From positions 124,001 through 188,000 of the forward strand of contig NZ_LZRU01000019.1 of the NCBI RefSeq assembly GCF_002159085.1: 64,000 nt of DNA, given 5' to 3'. This document shows, piece by piece, positions 39,265 through 48,141 of the stretch; position 1 is the first letter of the stretch, and every line of letters starts with the position of its first letter. A program made the position numbers and the translations under genes. Below the pieces are notes generated by a model. The model did not search any database. It was not told the origin of the DNA and was given only the letters and a program-made list of their open reading frames with translations. The stretch comes from Thermobacillus sp. ZCTH02-B1 (GTDB taxonomy: Bacteria; Bacillota; Bacilli; Paenibacillales; Paenibacillaceae).

Positions 39265-40257
39265 TTGAGTCTCATCAAGCTTGAGGCAATCGGCAAATCG
39301 TTCAAGGTCGCGAAGCGGCCGGCAGGTTTCCGGGAAGCGGTGAAAGCGTTTTTCTCCCGTGAGCACACGATCGTCGAAGCGCTCCGGGACATCTCGTTCA
39401 CCGTCCGCGAAGGCGAGATCGTCGGCTACATCGGCCCGAACGGCGCCGGCAAGTCGACGACGGTCAAAATCATGTGCGGCGTGCTCGTTCCGGATGCCGG
39501 CTCCTGTTCCATCATGGGATACACGCCCTGGAAAGACCGCGTCCGCTACGTCCGGCACATCGGCGTCGTGTTCGGCCAGCGGTCGCAGCTCTGGTGGGAC
39601 GTGCCGGTCATCGACTCGTTCGAGCTGCTGCGCGACATCTACGCCATTCCGCCGGATGCCTATCGCAAAAATCTCGACCGGCTCGCCGAATGGCTGGACC
39701 TCGCCGATCTCCTGCGCACGCCGGTGAGGCAGCTCAGCCTCGGCCAGCGGATGCGCTGCGAGATCGCCGCTTCGCTGCTGCACGAGCCGGCGATCCTGTT
39801 CCTCGACGAGCCGACGATCGGCCTTGACGCCGAGAGCAAACGCGCGGTCCGGCAATTCATCAGGATGATCAACCGGGAGCGCGGCGTCACCGTCATCCTG
39901 ACGACCCATGACATGCACGACATCGAGGCGCTGGCCGACCGCATCCTGATGATCGGCAAGGGGATGCTGCTCTACGACGGCAGCCTGTCCGACCTGCGAA
40001 ACCGCTACGGCACGCGGAAGACGATTGCCGTCGAATACAAGGGCGGCGCCGACGCCGTCCCCCCGATCGATGCGCCCGGCGTGCAGTGCCTTTCCCGTTC
40101 GCCGGGTCGGGCCGTCTACGCCTTCGATTCGGACCGGATCGACATCACCGATCTGATCAACCGGTTGTCGGCAGTCGGAGAACTTGCCGACGTCGAAATC
40201 GGCTCGCCGCCGGTTGACGAACTCATCCTTCGGCTTTACAAGGAGCATCGGGTATGA
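39265..40257 (+). CDS. ABC-2 exporter, ATP-binding protein
   Basis: A 330-residue ATPase of the COG4586 group, which pairs with two ABC-2 permeases. It has Walker A GPNGAGKSTT (near residue 58), the signature LSLGQRMRCEIAASLLH, Walker B ILFLDEPTIGLDAES and the switch histidine in LTTHDMHDIEALADR. An extra N-terminal segment (FKVAKRPAGFREAVKAFFSR) is typical of this group. The C-terminal 80 residues are an accessory domain. A TTG at 39265 is the start, behind GGGGTGAT. The stop overlaps the next start (ATGA). The substrate is unknown; relatives have been linked to viologen or drug export. Confidence 0.88.
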   Translation: MSLIKLEAIGKSFKVAKRPAGFREAVKAFFSREHTIVEALRDISFTVREGEIVGYIGPNGAGKSTTVKIMCGVLVPDAGSCSIMGYTPWKDRVRYVRHIGVVFGQRSQLWWDVPVIDSFELLRDIYAIPPDAYRKNLDRLAEWLDLADLLRTPVRQLSLGQRMRCEIAASLLHEPAILFLDEPTIGLDAESKRAVRQFIRMINRERGVTVILTTHDMHDIEALADRILMIGKGMLLYDGSLSDLRNRYGTRKTIAVEYKGGADAVPPIDAPGVQCLSRSPGRAVYAFDSDRIDITDLINRLSAVGELADVEIGSPPVDELILRLYKEHRV

Positions 40258-41057
40258 ATGCGCCGCTTGCGCTCTTGAAAATGCGTTTCCTGACCGGCCT
40301 GCAGTACCGGGCGGCCGCCGCGGCCGGCGTGCTGACGCAGTTCTTCTTCGGCCTCGTCTTCATCATGGTGTACGTCGCCTTCTACAGGCATGCCGGCCCG
40401 GCGCAGCCGATGACGCTGGAGGAAGTGGCCGCCTACATCTGGCTGCAGCAAATCTTCTTCACGTTCATCATGCTGTGGCATTCCGATTATGAGCTGTTCG
40501 ATCTGATCACCGGCGGGGGCATCGCGTACGAACTGTGCCGGCCGTGGCGGCTCTATACGGTCTGGTACGTCAAGCTGCTGGCGGCGCGCCTTTCCGCCTG
40601 CGCGCTCCGCTGCCTGCCGATCGCGGCCGTCGTCCTGTTCCTGCCGGAGCCGTACGGCCTTTCGCTTCCCGCGTCGCCGGAAGCGTTCCTGCTGTTCGTC
40701 GCGGCGCTGCTCGCCGGCCTTCTGCTCGTCATTGCGATTTCGATGTTCGTCTACCTTTCCGTCTTCTGGACGATGTCACCGGTCGGTTCGATATTGTTGA
40801 TCGCGGTGGCGGGCGAGTTTTTCGCGGGAATGGTGATACCGGTGCCGCTCATGCCGGACTGGATGCGGCAGATCGCGCATCTGCTGCCGTTCCGCTGGAC
40901 GGTCGATTTTCCGTTCCGGGTATACACCGGCCATATCGGTGCGCAGGAAGCGATCGCCGGAATCGGCGGGCAGCTCGTCTGGCTTGCTATCCTCGTCGCC
41001 GCCGGCCGATGGCTGATGGGGCGGGCGCTCCGGCGCGTCGTCGTGCAGGGAGGCTGA
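40254..41057 (+). CDS. ABC-2 exporter permease 1
   Basis: A 267-residue integral membrane protein with six predicted helices, of the COG4587-like ABC-2 permease type. It starts MNAPLALLKMRFLTGLQYRA and includes the family block WLQQIFFTFIMLWHSDYELF, then DLITGGGIAYELCRPW. The last third has VAGEFFAGMVIPVPLMPDWM. It overlaps the ATPase gene by four bases and the second permease by one base, so all three are translationally coupled. Confidence 0.85.
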   Translation: MNAPLALLKMRFLTGLQYRAAAAAGVLTQFFFGLVFIMVYVAFYRHAGPAQPMTLEEVAAYIWLQQIFFTFIMLWHSDYELFDLITGGGIAYELCRPWRLYTVWYVKLLAARLSACALRCLPIAAVVLFLPEPYGLSLPASPEAFLLFVAALLAGLLLVIAISMFVYLSVFWTMSPVGSILLIAVAGEFFAGMVIPVPLMPDWMRQIAHLLPFRWTVDFPFRVYTGHIGAQEAIAGIGGQLVWLAILVAAGRWLMGRALRRVVVQGG

Positions 41058-41848
41058 TGCATAAGATGCGGCTCTATTTCAAATACATGTCCATCCTGTT
41101 CAAGTCGCAGATGCAGTACCGGACGTCGTTCCTCATGCTGTGCATCGGCCAGTTTTTCGTGCCGTTCTCCGTGTTCGCCGGCGTGTACTTCCTGTTCGAG
41201 CGGTTCGGCGGGCTGCCCGGCTGGACGTTCCACGAAACGGCGCTTGGCTACGGCGTCGTCCACATGGCGTTCTCGGTGGCGGAATGCTTCGCGCGCGGCT
41301 TCGACGCGTTCCCGCGCCTCGTCGTCCGCGGCGATTTCGACCGGCTGCTCGTCCGGCCGCGCGGCACGGTCGTCCAGGTGCTCGGCTCGAACATGGAATT
41401 CACCCGCTTCGGCCGGATGCTGCAGAGCGCGGTCGTGCTCGGGATCGCGGCAGGCGGGCCCGATGTCGGCTGGACGCCGGCCAAGGTGATCACGCTGTTT
41501 CTGATGATCGCGGGCGGGGTGATCGTTTTCTGCGGCATCTGCATCCTCAGGGCGTCGTTCTGTTTCTGGACGGTGCAGGGGTTGGAAGTGATGAACATTT
41601 TTACGGACGGCGGGCGAGAGATGGCGCAGTATCCCCTTGACATCTATGCAAAATGGGTCACGCGGTTCTTCACCTTCATCATCCCGTTCGGCGCCGTCAG
41701 CTGCCTGCCGCTCATGTACATCCTGGACCGGACGGACGGACCGGACCTCATGTACATGGCGATGCCGCTCGCGTCGCTGCTGTTCCTCGCGCCGTGCCTT
41801 CTGGTGTGGTGCATTGGCGTAAGGCATTACCGGTCGACCGGATCGTAA
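41057..41848 (+). CDS. ABC-2 exporter permease 2
   Basis: A 263-residue membrane protein with six predicted helices, the COG3694-like partner permease. It starts MHKMRLYFKYMSILFKSQMQ and includes the matching block ECFARGFDAFPRLVVRGDFD, then RLLVRPRGTVVQVLGSN, which parallels the 'DLITGGGIAYELCRP' block of permease 1. The ATG shares its A with the previous stop (TGATG). A methyltransferase gene follows 35 bases later and may belong to the same transcript. Confidence 0.85.
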   Translation: MHKMRLYFKYMSILFKSQMQYRTSFLMLCIGQFFVPFSVFAGVYFLFERFGGLPGWTFHETALGYGVVHMAFSVAECFARGFDAFPRLVVRGDFDRLLVRPRGTVVQVLGSNMEFTRFGRMLQSAVVLGIAAGGPDVGWTPAKVITLFLMIAGGVIVFCGICILRASFCFWTVQGLEVMNIFTDGGREMAQYPLDIYAKWVTRFFTFIIPFGAVSCLPLMYILDRTDGPDLMYMAMPLASLLFLAPCLLVWCIGVRHYRSTGS

Positions 41849-41883
41849 TCCGGGACGGCGGACGCTGAAGGGAGGAAGAAAAA

Positions 41884-42681
41884 TTGACCCTGTTCCCGAA
41901 CATCGACCGCATCCCCGGCTATGTGCCCATGCAGTCGAAACCGTGGTTCGATCAGCTCGCCGCCATGACAGGCAAGTACGCGTTTCCGTGGCGCGAGATC
42001 GCGGACGGGGAGCGAATCACCGGGAAATTCGCGGCGCGGCTGCGCAGCCGGCTGCGCGGCCGGGTGCTGGACGTCGGCTGCGGGCACGGCGAGTTTACCG
42101 TGCAATGGGCCGGCCAATGCGATGAAGTCGTCGGGTACGACATGACGGAAGGATTCATCGGGACGGCGAGACGCGATTACGCCCGGGACAACGTGCGCTA
42201 CGTCGTCGGCTTCACGCATGACGGGATGCCGTTTCCGGACGGGTACTTCGACTTCGCCTATACGAATAAGGGGCCGACGAGCTGGTACCGGGAGGCCGCG
42301 CGCATCGTGAAGCCCGGCGGAGCAGTGTTCGCGCTCCATCCCGGCGACAGCGGCGATGCCGGGGGCGAGCTCGGCCTTGCCTTTCCCGGGCTGTTCCCGC
42401 CTCCCGGATCGGGCACGCCGATTCTGGACCGGATTCGGGAGCGCCTCAACACGAGCGGATTGGTCGACATCACGTTGACGCGCCTTGCGGAGACGGTCTG
42501 GCTGCCTTCCGCGGAAGACGTGTTCGAGATGGTCTGCTTCGGCCAGAACGGGACGTTCCGGCAGTACGTGCGGGACAACCTGTACAAACCGATCGCGGAG
42601 CGTTTCGAGGCTTTCCGGGAGGAGAGGGGCCTCAGGATCACCCATGTCTGCTACGGGCTGGAGGCGAAGGTGCCGGGCTGA
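41884..42681 (+). CDS. Class I SAM-dependent methyltransferase
   Basis: A 265-residue methyltransferase with SAM-binding motif I VLDVGCGHGEFTVQWA (near residue 62), motif II VVGYDMTEGFIGTAR, and a post-motif FDFAYTNKGPTSWYREAARI with KPGGAVFALHPGD. The substrate cannot be read from the sequence. The start is a TTG at 41884 behind GGGAGGAAG. The gene follows the ABC-2 exporter by 35 bases. It could modify an exported compound or be a resistance function, but neither is shown. Confidence 0.82.
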   Translation: MTLFPNIDRIPGYVPMQSKPWFDQLAAMTGKYAFPWREIADGERITGKFAARLRSRLRGRVLDVGCGHGEFTVQWAGQCDEVVGYDMTEGFIGTARRDYARDNVRYVVGFTHDGMPFPDGYFDFAYTNKGPTSWYREAARIVKPGGAVFALHPGDSGDAGGELGLAFPGLFPPPGSGTPILDRIRERLNTSGLVDITLTRLAETVWLPSAEDVFEMVCFGQNGTFRQYVRDNLYKPIAERFEAFREERGLRITHVCYGLEAKVPG

Positions 42682-42761
42682 CGGAAGGCAGGCCAACAGT
42701 TTTCCGCGATGTTCGTTTATAGAGATAGAAAAAAGCTCCACTTCACGGGAGGGCGAAGCGC

Positions 42762-43502
42762 ATGAATGAACAACCCGGACAAACGGAACAAAGGAAAGGC
42801 CGCATTCAGCTGCTCGGCCTGCTCGATCTGCGGGACGTGAAATCGGTGGAGGAACTGCGGCATATCGAGCAGATTTCGTTGGTGGGAGCCGTACTGCTAT
42901 CGGACGATTTTCAGGGATCGATCGCTTCCATTCCGATGGACCGGGTCGGCGCGATCGTCAAGGTGCCGGCCGGAAGCCGGGTGAACCACATTGCCGGCAC
43001 CATGCAGGCCGGCGGCGGACTCCTCGAACAGCCGGCCGCCGACGGGTCGGACATCCTGCTCGTCACGGGGGAACTGCTGATCACGTCGCCCTTCCGGTCG
43101 GTCGCCTACCGGCAGGTCATCGTGACGGGCCAGATGTTCATTCCCCGGGAGAGCGAATCCGTTCTTGCCCCCCATGTGACGCAGACCAGCGGTCTGATCG
43201 TTCCCTGCGATCACCGGAATCCGCGGATGTTCTTCGGACAGGGGCGGTTCGGAAAGCTGTTTTTCGAAATGATGAAGGATCCCGTCACCCTCATTCTCTT
43301 CGGCGAATATGTGTTCGAAGCCGACGTGACGCCCGAACTGCTGCGGGAGAAGACGTCGGAAATCCTGCTGCTGGGCATGATCCGGGCGGAGGACCAGAAG
43401 CTGGTGCCGGCTTTGCAAGCGCTCACAACATTGCAGCAGGGAGCCATTCTTCCGGCTTCCGGTCCGGGGGACGGACTAAATGATTGGTTCGGACGGCATT
43501 AG
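42762..43502 (+). CDS. Unknown 246-residue protein at the head of the ECF-exporter cluster
   Basis: I do not recognise a named family. After a polar N-terminus the sequence is built of short beta-like segments that recur: IQLLGLLDLRDVKSVEELRH, then ISLVGAVLLSDDF, DRVGAIVKVPAG, DILLVTGELLITSPF, YRQVIVTGQMFIPRES and VTLILFGEYVFEADVTPELL. This suggests a repeated beta structure, perhaps a bactofilin-like beta-helix. There is no signal peptide or membrane helix. GGGAGGGC precedes the ATG. Its last 23 bases overlap the start of the ECF sigma gene, so the two are coupled. Confidence 0.75.
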   Translation: MNEQPGQTEQRKGRIQLLGLLDLRDVKSVEELRHIEQISLVGAVLLSDDFQGSIASIPMDRVGAIVKVPAGSRVNHIAGTMQAGGGLLEQPAADGSDILLVTGELLITSPFRSVAYRQVIVTGQMFIPRESESVLAPHVTQTSGLIVPCDHRNPRMFFGQGRFGKLFFEMMKDPVTLILFGEYVFEADVTPELLREKTSEILLLGMIRAEDQKLVPALQALTTLQQGAILPASGPGDGLNDWFGRH

Positions 43503-44202
43503 GGACGAAGCCTTTTTCCGCGAACTGTACGAGGCTTGCCACCGGGCGGTCTATGCCTTTTTTCTCGCGCGCACCGGCAGCAGGGAACTCGCGAAGGACC
43601 TGATGCAGGAGACTTACGCGCGGGCCTGGCGCGGCATCCGGGCCGCCCGCGCGATGGGGTTTGACGCGGGCCGTCTGTGGCTGATGCGCATCGCGCGCAA
43701 TCTGCTGACGGACCATTACCGGCGGTCGGCGGCCGGCGCCGGCGCGGAGGAGCGGATGCGCCGGGAAGCGGCGGCCGCCCCCGCGCACGCGGAGCCGCCC
43801 GGCGAGGCGTACGACGCGCGGGAACGCGTCCGGCGCGTCGGCGAAGCGATCCGAAGGCTGCCCGCGGAATTGCGGGAGCCGCTGCTGATGCAGGCGGTCG
43901 GCGGTTTGAACAGTTCGGAGATCGGCAAGCTCTGCGGCCTGCCGGCGGGCACCGTCCGGTACCGGATCAGCGCCGCGAGGCGGATGCTGCGCGAAATGCT
44001 GGGCGAGGAAGGCGGCGGGACGGAAGTTCCCGGCGGAACGGAAGGCGACGGAGACCGGATGTCAGCGGGAAGCGGGACGGCGGCGAACATGGCGGGACGG
44101 CGACCGGACGGCAAGCGGATGGAGACGCGCGAAGCGGGAGTCGGAGGAAGGAGGGGATCGGATGGAACGGACGGGTCGAACGGACCGGGAGATGGAGATT
44201 GA
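43480..44202 (+). CDS. ECF sigma factor with disordered tail
   Basis: A 240-residue sigma-70 family protein of the ECF group. Region 2 reads FRELYEACHRAVYAFFLART, then LAKDLMQETYARAWRGIR and RLWLMRIARNLLTDHYRR. Region 4 reads AIRRLPAELREPLLMQAVGG, then LNSSEIGKLCGLPAGTVRYR and ISAARRMLREML. The last 60 residues are Gly/Arg/Glu-rich and look disordered. It starts inside the end of the preceding gene and its end overlaps the next small gene by 41 bases. No classical membrane anti-sigma gene (ZAS or DUF4179 type) is nearby; one of the two unknown neighbours may fill that role. Confidence 0.86.
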   Translation: MIGSDGIRDEAFFRELYEACHRAVYAFFLARTGSRELAKDLMQETYARAWRGIRAARAMGFDAGRLWLMRIARNLLTDHYRRSAAGAGAEERMRREAAAAPAHAEPPGEAYDARERVRRVGEAIRRLPAELREPLLMQAVGGLNSSEIGKLCGLPAGTVRYRISAARRMLREMLGEEGGGTEVPGGTEGDGDRMSAGSGTAANMAGRRPDGKRMETREAGVGGRRGSDGTDGSNGPGDGD

Positions 44203-44434
44203 CCCGGCGGACGGCGGCCCGATGCCGGAAGGCTGGGACGATTGGCTGCGGCGGGCCGTGCTGACGCCGGAGGAATCGGCGGCTGTCCTGGATCGGCTGC
44301 TGTCCATGCCGCTTCGGGACGCGCATCCGGTCCTGGACCGGATCGGGCGGCAGGTCGCGTTCGCCACCCGGTCGCTCAGGCCGTTCGCCGAGCGCCACCG
44401 GGTCTATACGGAACCCTGGCACGGAGGGTGGTGA
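44162..44434 (+). CDS. Unknown 90-residue protein between ECF sigma and exporter
   Basis: A small acidic-then-basic protein that I cannot assign. It reads MERTGRTDREMEIDPADGGP, then WDDWLRRAVLTPEESAAVLD and RLLSMPLRDAHPVLDRIGRQ. Two amphipathic helices are likely; there is no membrane segment. Its start overlaps the sigma gene and is well supported by GGAAGGAGGGG. Its stop lies 3 bases before the exporter ATG. The position fits a sigma-binding regulator, an exported peptide precursor or an exporter accessory protein; the sequence does not decide. Confidence 0.7.
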   Translation: MERTGRTDREMEIDPADGGPMPEGWDDWLRRAVLTPEESAAVLDRLLSMPLRDAHPVLDRIGRQVAFATRSLRPFAERHRVYTEPWHGGW

Positions 44435-44437
44435 TCG

Positions 44438-46252
44438 ATGGTGGACACGACGCCTTCGATGACGGCGGGCCGAGGCGAAGCCGGTCGCGCGGAAGTATTC
44501 GTGGCGCTGCTTCGCTGGGTCCGCCGGTATACGCCGCATTATGTCGCCCTGGCGCTGATCGTCGGCGCGGCGTCCCTGATCCCGGTCGGACAGGCCGAAG
44601 CGCTGCGCCGGGTATTCAACGCGGTATATGAAGGTTCCGTTCCGCTGCTCCGGCAGGCGGCGGTATACTTCGGCGCGGTGTTTTTCGGCGGGCTGATCGT
44701 ACAGATCGCCCGCACCTGGCTGTCGCAGCGGCTGTACAACCGGTCGACGCTCGAACTGCAGCGGGAAGTGCTGCGCCGCATGTTCCGGCTTGACCTGAGG
44801 CTCCTGAACCGCTGGCATGTCGGCGACCAGATCCAGCGGATCGGCGACTCCGCCGTGGCGGCGCAGGACGGGGTGAACCGGCAGATTCCGGCGCTGATCG
44901 AGCGGCTGCTGTCGGTCCTCCTGCTGATTGTCTACCTGACGGTGCAATCCTGGCAGCTCATGGCCGTCGCGCTGGCCGTCGCGCTGTTGATGCCGATGGT
45001 CTCCAATCTGCTGGCCGGGCCGATTTACCGCGAGCAATCGCGGGCGAACGAAGCCCGGGCTGAACAGGATGCGCTGCTGCAGGACCAGATGCAGGGCGCC
45101 GAGACCGTCCGCGCGTTCCAGCTGCGCGAACGGTTCAACCTCCGCTGGCTCGAGGTCGTCCGCCGATCCTTCCGGCACCGCCTGCGCGGCCATCTCTGGA
45201 TGGCGGCTTCCGGCTTCTCGATTTTCCTCGGTTACTGGCTCGGCATCGCGTATATATTCATCGCCGGCGCGCTTCAATTCGCGGCAGGCGCGATCGATAT
45301 CGGCGTCATCGCGGCCTTCGTCATTTCCTATGAGCATCTCGTGCGGCCGCTCTCCCATCTGACGAACATCTGGGCGGCCGTGCAGAACGCGCTGGCCCAT
45401 GCGGCCCGCGTGTTCGAGATTGCCGATCCGGCCGCGCCCTTGGAGAAGCCGCCGGCCGGGGCCGAACGCCTGCTGCCGGATGAAGGGGATCTGGTCCTCG
45501 ACCGGGTGACGTTCGGGTACGATCCCGCGCAGCCGGTGCTGCGCGAATTGAGCCTCACGGTGCGCCGCGGGACGGTGACGGCGCTCGTCGGTCCGAGCGG
45601 CCAGGGCAAAAGCACGCTGCTCAAACTGATCATGGGGCTGTATGCGCCGGACTCCGGCGCGGTGCTGCTGGGCGGCGTGCCGATCGATGAGCGGACGATG
45701 GCGGACTGGCGGCGCCGGGCGGCCTGCGTGCCGCAGGACATCGGCCTGTTCGACGCGACGGTCGCCGACAACATCCGGGCCGGGCGGACGCATCTTCAGG
45801 ATGAGGCGCTGGCGGAGGCGGCGAGGCTCGCCCGGGCCGACGGCTTCATCGGGAAGCTGCCGGAAGGGTATGCGACCCGGCTGGGCGAACGGGGGCAGAC
45901 GCTGTCCGGCGGCGAACGGCAGCGGCTGGCCATCGCGCGCGCCTGCGCGCGGAACCCCGAGTTTCTGCTGCTCGACGAACCGACGTCGGCCCTCGACGGG
46001 GAGAACGAGCGCCTGCTGCAGGAGACGCTGCGCTCCCTGATGGCGGGGCGGACGGTGATCGTCGCGGCCCATCGGCTGTCGACGGTCCGGCATGCGGACC
46101 GGATCGTCGTCATTGACGAAGGGCGGGTCGTCGAGAGCGGGACGCACGATGAACTGATGGCGCTCGGCGGTCGTTACGCCGAACTGGTGCGGGCCGGAAC
46201 GTGGGCGGACCGGGCGGAGGCGACCGCTTCGGGGGAGGGGAATGAACCGTGA
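44438..46252 (+). CDS. ABC exporter half-transporter A (permease-ATPase)
   Basis: A 604-residue type IV ABC exporter subunit. Residues about 20-310 hold the six-helix membrane domain (HYVALALIVGAASLIPVGQA and on). The ATPase domain has Walker A LVGPSGQGKSTLLKL (near residue 384), signature LSGGERQRLAIARA, Walker B FLLLDEPTSALDGEN and the H-loop VIVAAHRLSTVRHAD. GGAGGGTGGTG precedes the ATG. The last four bases overlap the GTG start of the second half-transporter, so the two probably form a heterodimer. Confidence 0.9.
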   Translation: MVDTTPSMTAGRGEAGRAEVFVALLRWVRRYTPHYVALALIVGAASLIPVGQAEALRRVFNAVYEGSVPLLRQAAVYFGAVFFGGLIVQIARTWLSQRLYNRSTLELQREVLRRMFRLDLRLLNRWHVGDQIQRIGDSAVAAQDGVNRQIPALIERLLSVLLLIVYLTVQSWQLMAVALAVALLMPMVSNLLAGPIYREQSRANEARAEQDALLQDQMQGAETVRAFQLRERFNLRWLEVVRRSFRHRLRGHLWMAASGFSIFLGYWLGIAYIFIAGALQFAAGAIDIGVIAAFVISYEHLVRPLSHLTNIWAAVQNALAHAARVFEIADPAAPLEKPPAGAERLLPDEGDLVLDRVTFGYDPAQPVLRELSLTVRRGTVTALVGPSGQGKSTLLKLIMGLYAPDSGAVLLGGVPIDERTMADWRRRAACVPQDIGLFDATVADNIRAGRTHLQDEALAEAARLARADGFIGKLPEGYATRLGERGQTLSGGERQRLAIARACARNPEFLLLDEPTSALDGENERLLQETLRSLMAGRTVIVAAHRLSTVRHADRIVVIDEGRVVESGTHDELMALGGRYAELVRAGTWADRAEATASGEGNEP

Positions 46253-48066
46253 GCAAGCCGTCGGCCGTTCACCCGAAACTGTCCGATGTCTGGGCGCTCA
46301 CCTGGCAGCGGCTCGGTCCGCGCAGGCTGGCCTATGCCGCCGGCCTCATCCTCAGCCTGTCGCAGTCGCTCATCATGATGCTGGATCCCTTCATCATCAA
46401 TCTCGTGTTCAACGCGCTGGAAGCCCGGGAGTTTGCGGATGTGCGGCTCATCGTCGCGGCGGGGACGGCCGTCTTTTTCTTCCTGACCGGCACCTTCCTC
46501 GTCGGCGAATACCTCAAGCAGGACGCGCTGAACGGCCTGAACACCGGCCTCATGGCGCAGGCGGCGGACGAAGCGCAGCGGTTGCCGCTCGAATACGCAC
46601 AGTCGGCCCATTCGTCCGATCTGGTGCAGCGGGCTGCGCACGACACGCAGCGGATGACGGGCATCCTGAACCTCCTCCTCGACCGGATGGCGGATCAGGC
46701 CGCGATGTTCGCGATGGCCGCCGCCTATCTGCTCGCGCTCAACTGGCGGATCGCGCTGCCGCTGCTGGCGGTATCGCCGCTCATTTTGGCCGCCGGCCGC
46801 CTGATCCGCAGACGGCTGAAGGCGATCGGAAGCGAGACGGCCGAACAGGAGGCGGCCGTCCGCCTGTGTCTTCAGGATGCGCTGCAGAACCTGGAGATCG
46901 TGCGCGCGCTGGGGGCGGAGGACTGGATGACGGAGCGGTTCGCGCGGGAGAGGACCCGGCTGAACCGCCTCTACGCGCGCCGGACCTGGTGGCAGCAGGC
47001 CGTCATGCTGACGACGACCTCCCTCTCGAATCTGATCATTCTGGTCACCATGCTGGTCGTCGGCCTCCTGGCCATCCGGGGAGAGATGGCGCTCGGTTCG
47101 CTGATGGTCTATTTCGCGCTCGTCTGGCGGATCAACGGCCCGCTCGAGAGCATCGGCCAGATCTGGGGACAGGTTCAGGAGCAGATCGGCGCTTCCGGGC
47201 GCGTGTTCCGCCTGCTTAAGGCCGAGAAGGAGCCGCAAGCGGTTGCCGGTGAAGCGCCTGCCCCATCCCCCGCGCAGGGCGGATTGACCATGAATGGCGT
47301 CTCGTTCCGTTACCGGCGGTTTGCGGAGCCGCTGCTGCCCGCCGGGCCATCGCCGGCGGCGGATGACGAATGGACGGTGCGCTCCATCGACCTGGAGCTT
47401 GCCACCGGCACGTTCACGGCGCTCGTCGGACCGAGCGGATCGGGCAAATCGACCGTGGCGAAGCTGGCCGCCGGCCTGCTGTTCCCGCATTCCGGGCGGA
47501 TCCGGATATGCGGGCTCGATCCGCGGGAAGACGCCGAGGCGGCCCGGGCGCTCGTCGCCTATGTTCCGCAGACGCCGCACATGTTCGGCGGGACGATCCG
47601 GGACAACATCGCCGTCGGCCGGCCCGGCGCGTCCGATGAAGACGTGACGGCGGCCGCGCGGGCGGCGATGGCCCACCCGTTCATCGTCGGGCTTCCGGAC
47701 GGCTATGACACGGTCATCCGCGAGCACGGCCGGACGCTGTCCGGCGGGCAGAAGCAGCGGATCGCACTGGCGCGCGCGGTGTTGTCCGGCCGTCCCGTCT
47801 GGATTCTGGACGAGGCGACTTCCGCGCTGGACGCGGAGACGGAGCGCGAAATCATCGCGATGCTGCTGCGGCTCAAGGCGACAGGGCACGCGATTCTGTT
47901 CGTCGCGCATCGGCTTGCCGCCGTGACCGGAGCGGACGAGATCGTCGTCATGCAGGCGGGCTCCGTCGCGCAGCGCGGAACGCACGAAGAACTGCTGCGC
48001 GACCGGCAGGGCCTGTACCGGCGGTTGTGGGAAAGCTTCGCGCCGATGCAGGCCGCTTCCCGTTGA
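46249..48066 (+). CDS. ABC exporter half-transporter B (permease-ATPase)
   Basis: A 605-residue partner of the preceding protein. The membrane domain spans about residues 25-320. The ATPase domain has Walker A LVGPSGSGKSTVAKLAAGLL (near 397), signature LSGGQKQRIALARAVLSG, Walker B VWILDEATSALDAET and the H-loop ILFVAHRLAAVTGAD. Both Walker B glutamates (LDEP, LDEA) are present, so neither site is obviously degenerate, unlike many heterodimers. The GTG start overlaps the first gene. The substrate is unknown. A terminator follows, closing the cluster. Confidence 0.9.
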   Translation: MSKPSAVHPKLSDVWALTWQRLGPRRLAYAAGLILSLSQSLIMMLDPFIINLVFNALEAREFADVRLIVAAGTAVFFFLTGTFLVGEYLKQDALNGLNTGLMAQAADEAQRLPLEYAQSAHSSDLVQRAAHDTQRMTGILNLLLDRMADQAAMFAMAAAYLLALNWRIALPLLAVSPLILAAGRLIRRRLKAIGSETAEQEAAVRLCLQDALQNLEIVRALGAEDWMTERFARERTRLNRLYARRTWWQQAVMLTTTSLSNLIILVTMLVVGLLAIRGEMALGSLMVYFALVWRINGPLESIGQIWGQVQEQIGASGRVFRLLKAEKEPQAVAGEAPAPSPAQGGLTMNGVSFRYRRFAEPLLPAGPSPAADDEWTVRSIDLELATGTFTALVGPSGSGKSTVAKLAAGLLFPHSGRIRICGLDPREDAEAARALVAYVPQTPHMFGGTIRDNIAVGRPGASDEDVTAAARAAMAHPFIVGLPDGYDTVIREHGRTLSGGQKQRIALARAVLSGRPVWILDEATSALDAETEREIIAMLLRLKATGHAILFVAHRLAAVTGADEIVVMQAGSVAQRGTHEELLRDRQGLYRRLWESFAPMQAASR

Positions 48067-48096
48067 ACGCCGCACACGTGCCGCATCCATACAGGA

Positions 48097-48128
48097 AGCC
48101 GCCGGTTCCAACCGATGAACCGGCGGCT
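48097..48128. terminator. Bidirectional terminator closing the exporter cluster
   Basis: AGCCGCCGGTT (48097-48107) pairs perfectly with AACCGGCGGCT (48118-48128), then GTTCCC. The minus-strand VOC gene ends 14 bases further on. Confidence 0.8.
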
Positions 48129-48141
48129 GTTCCCGTCCATT

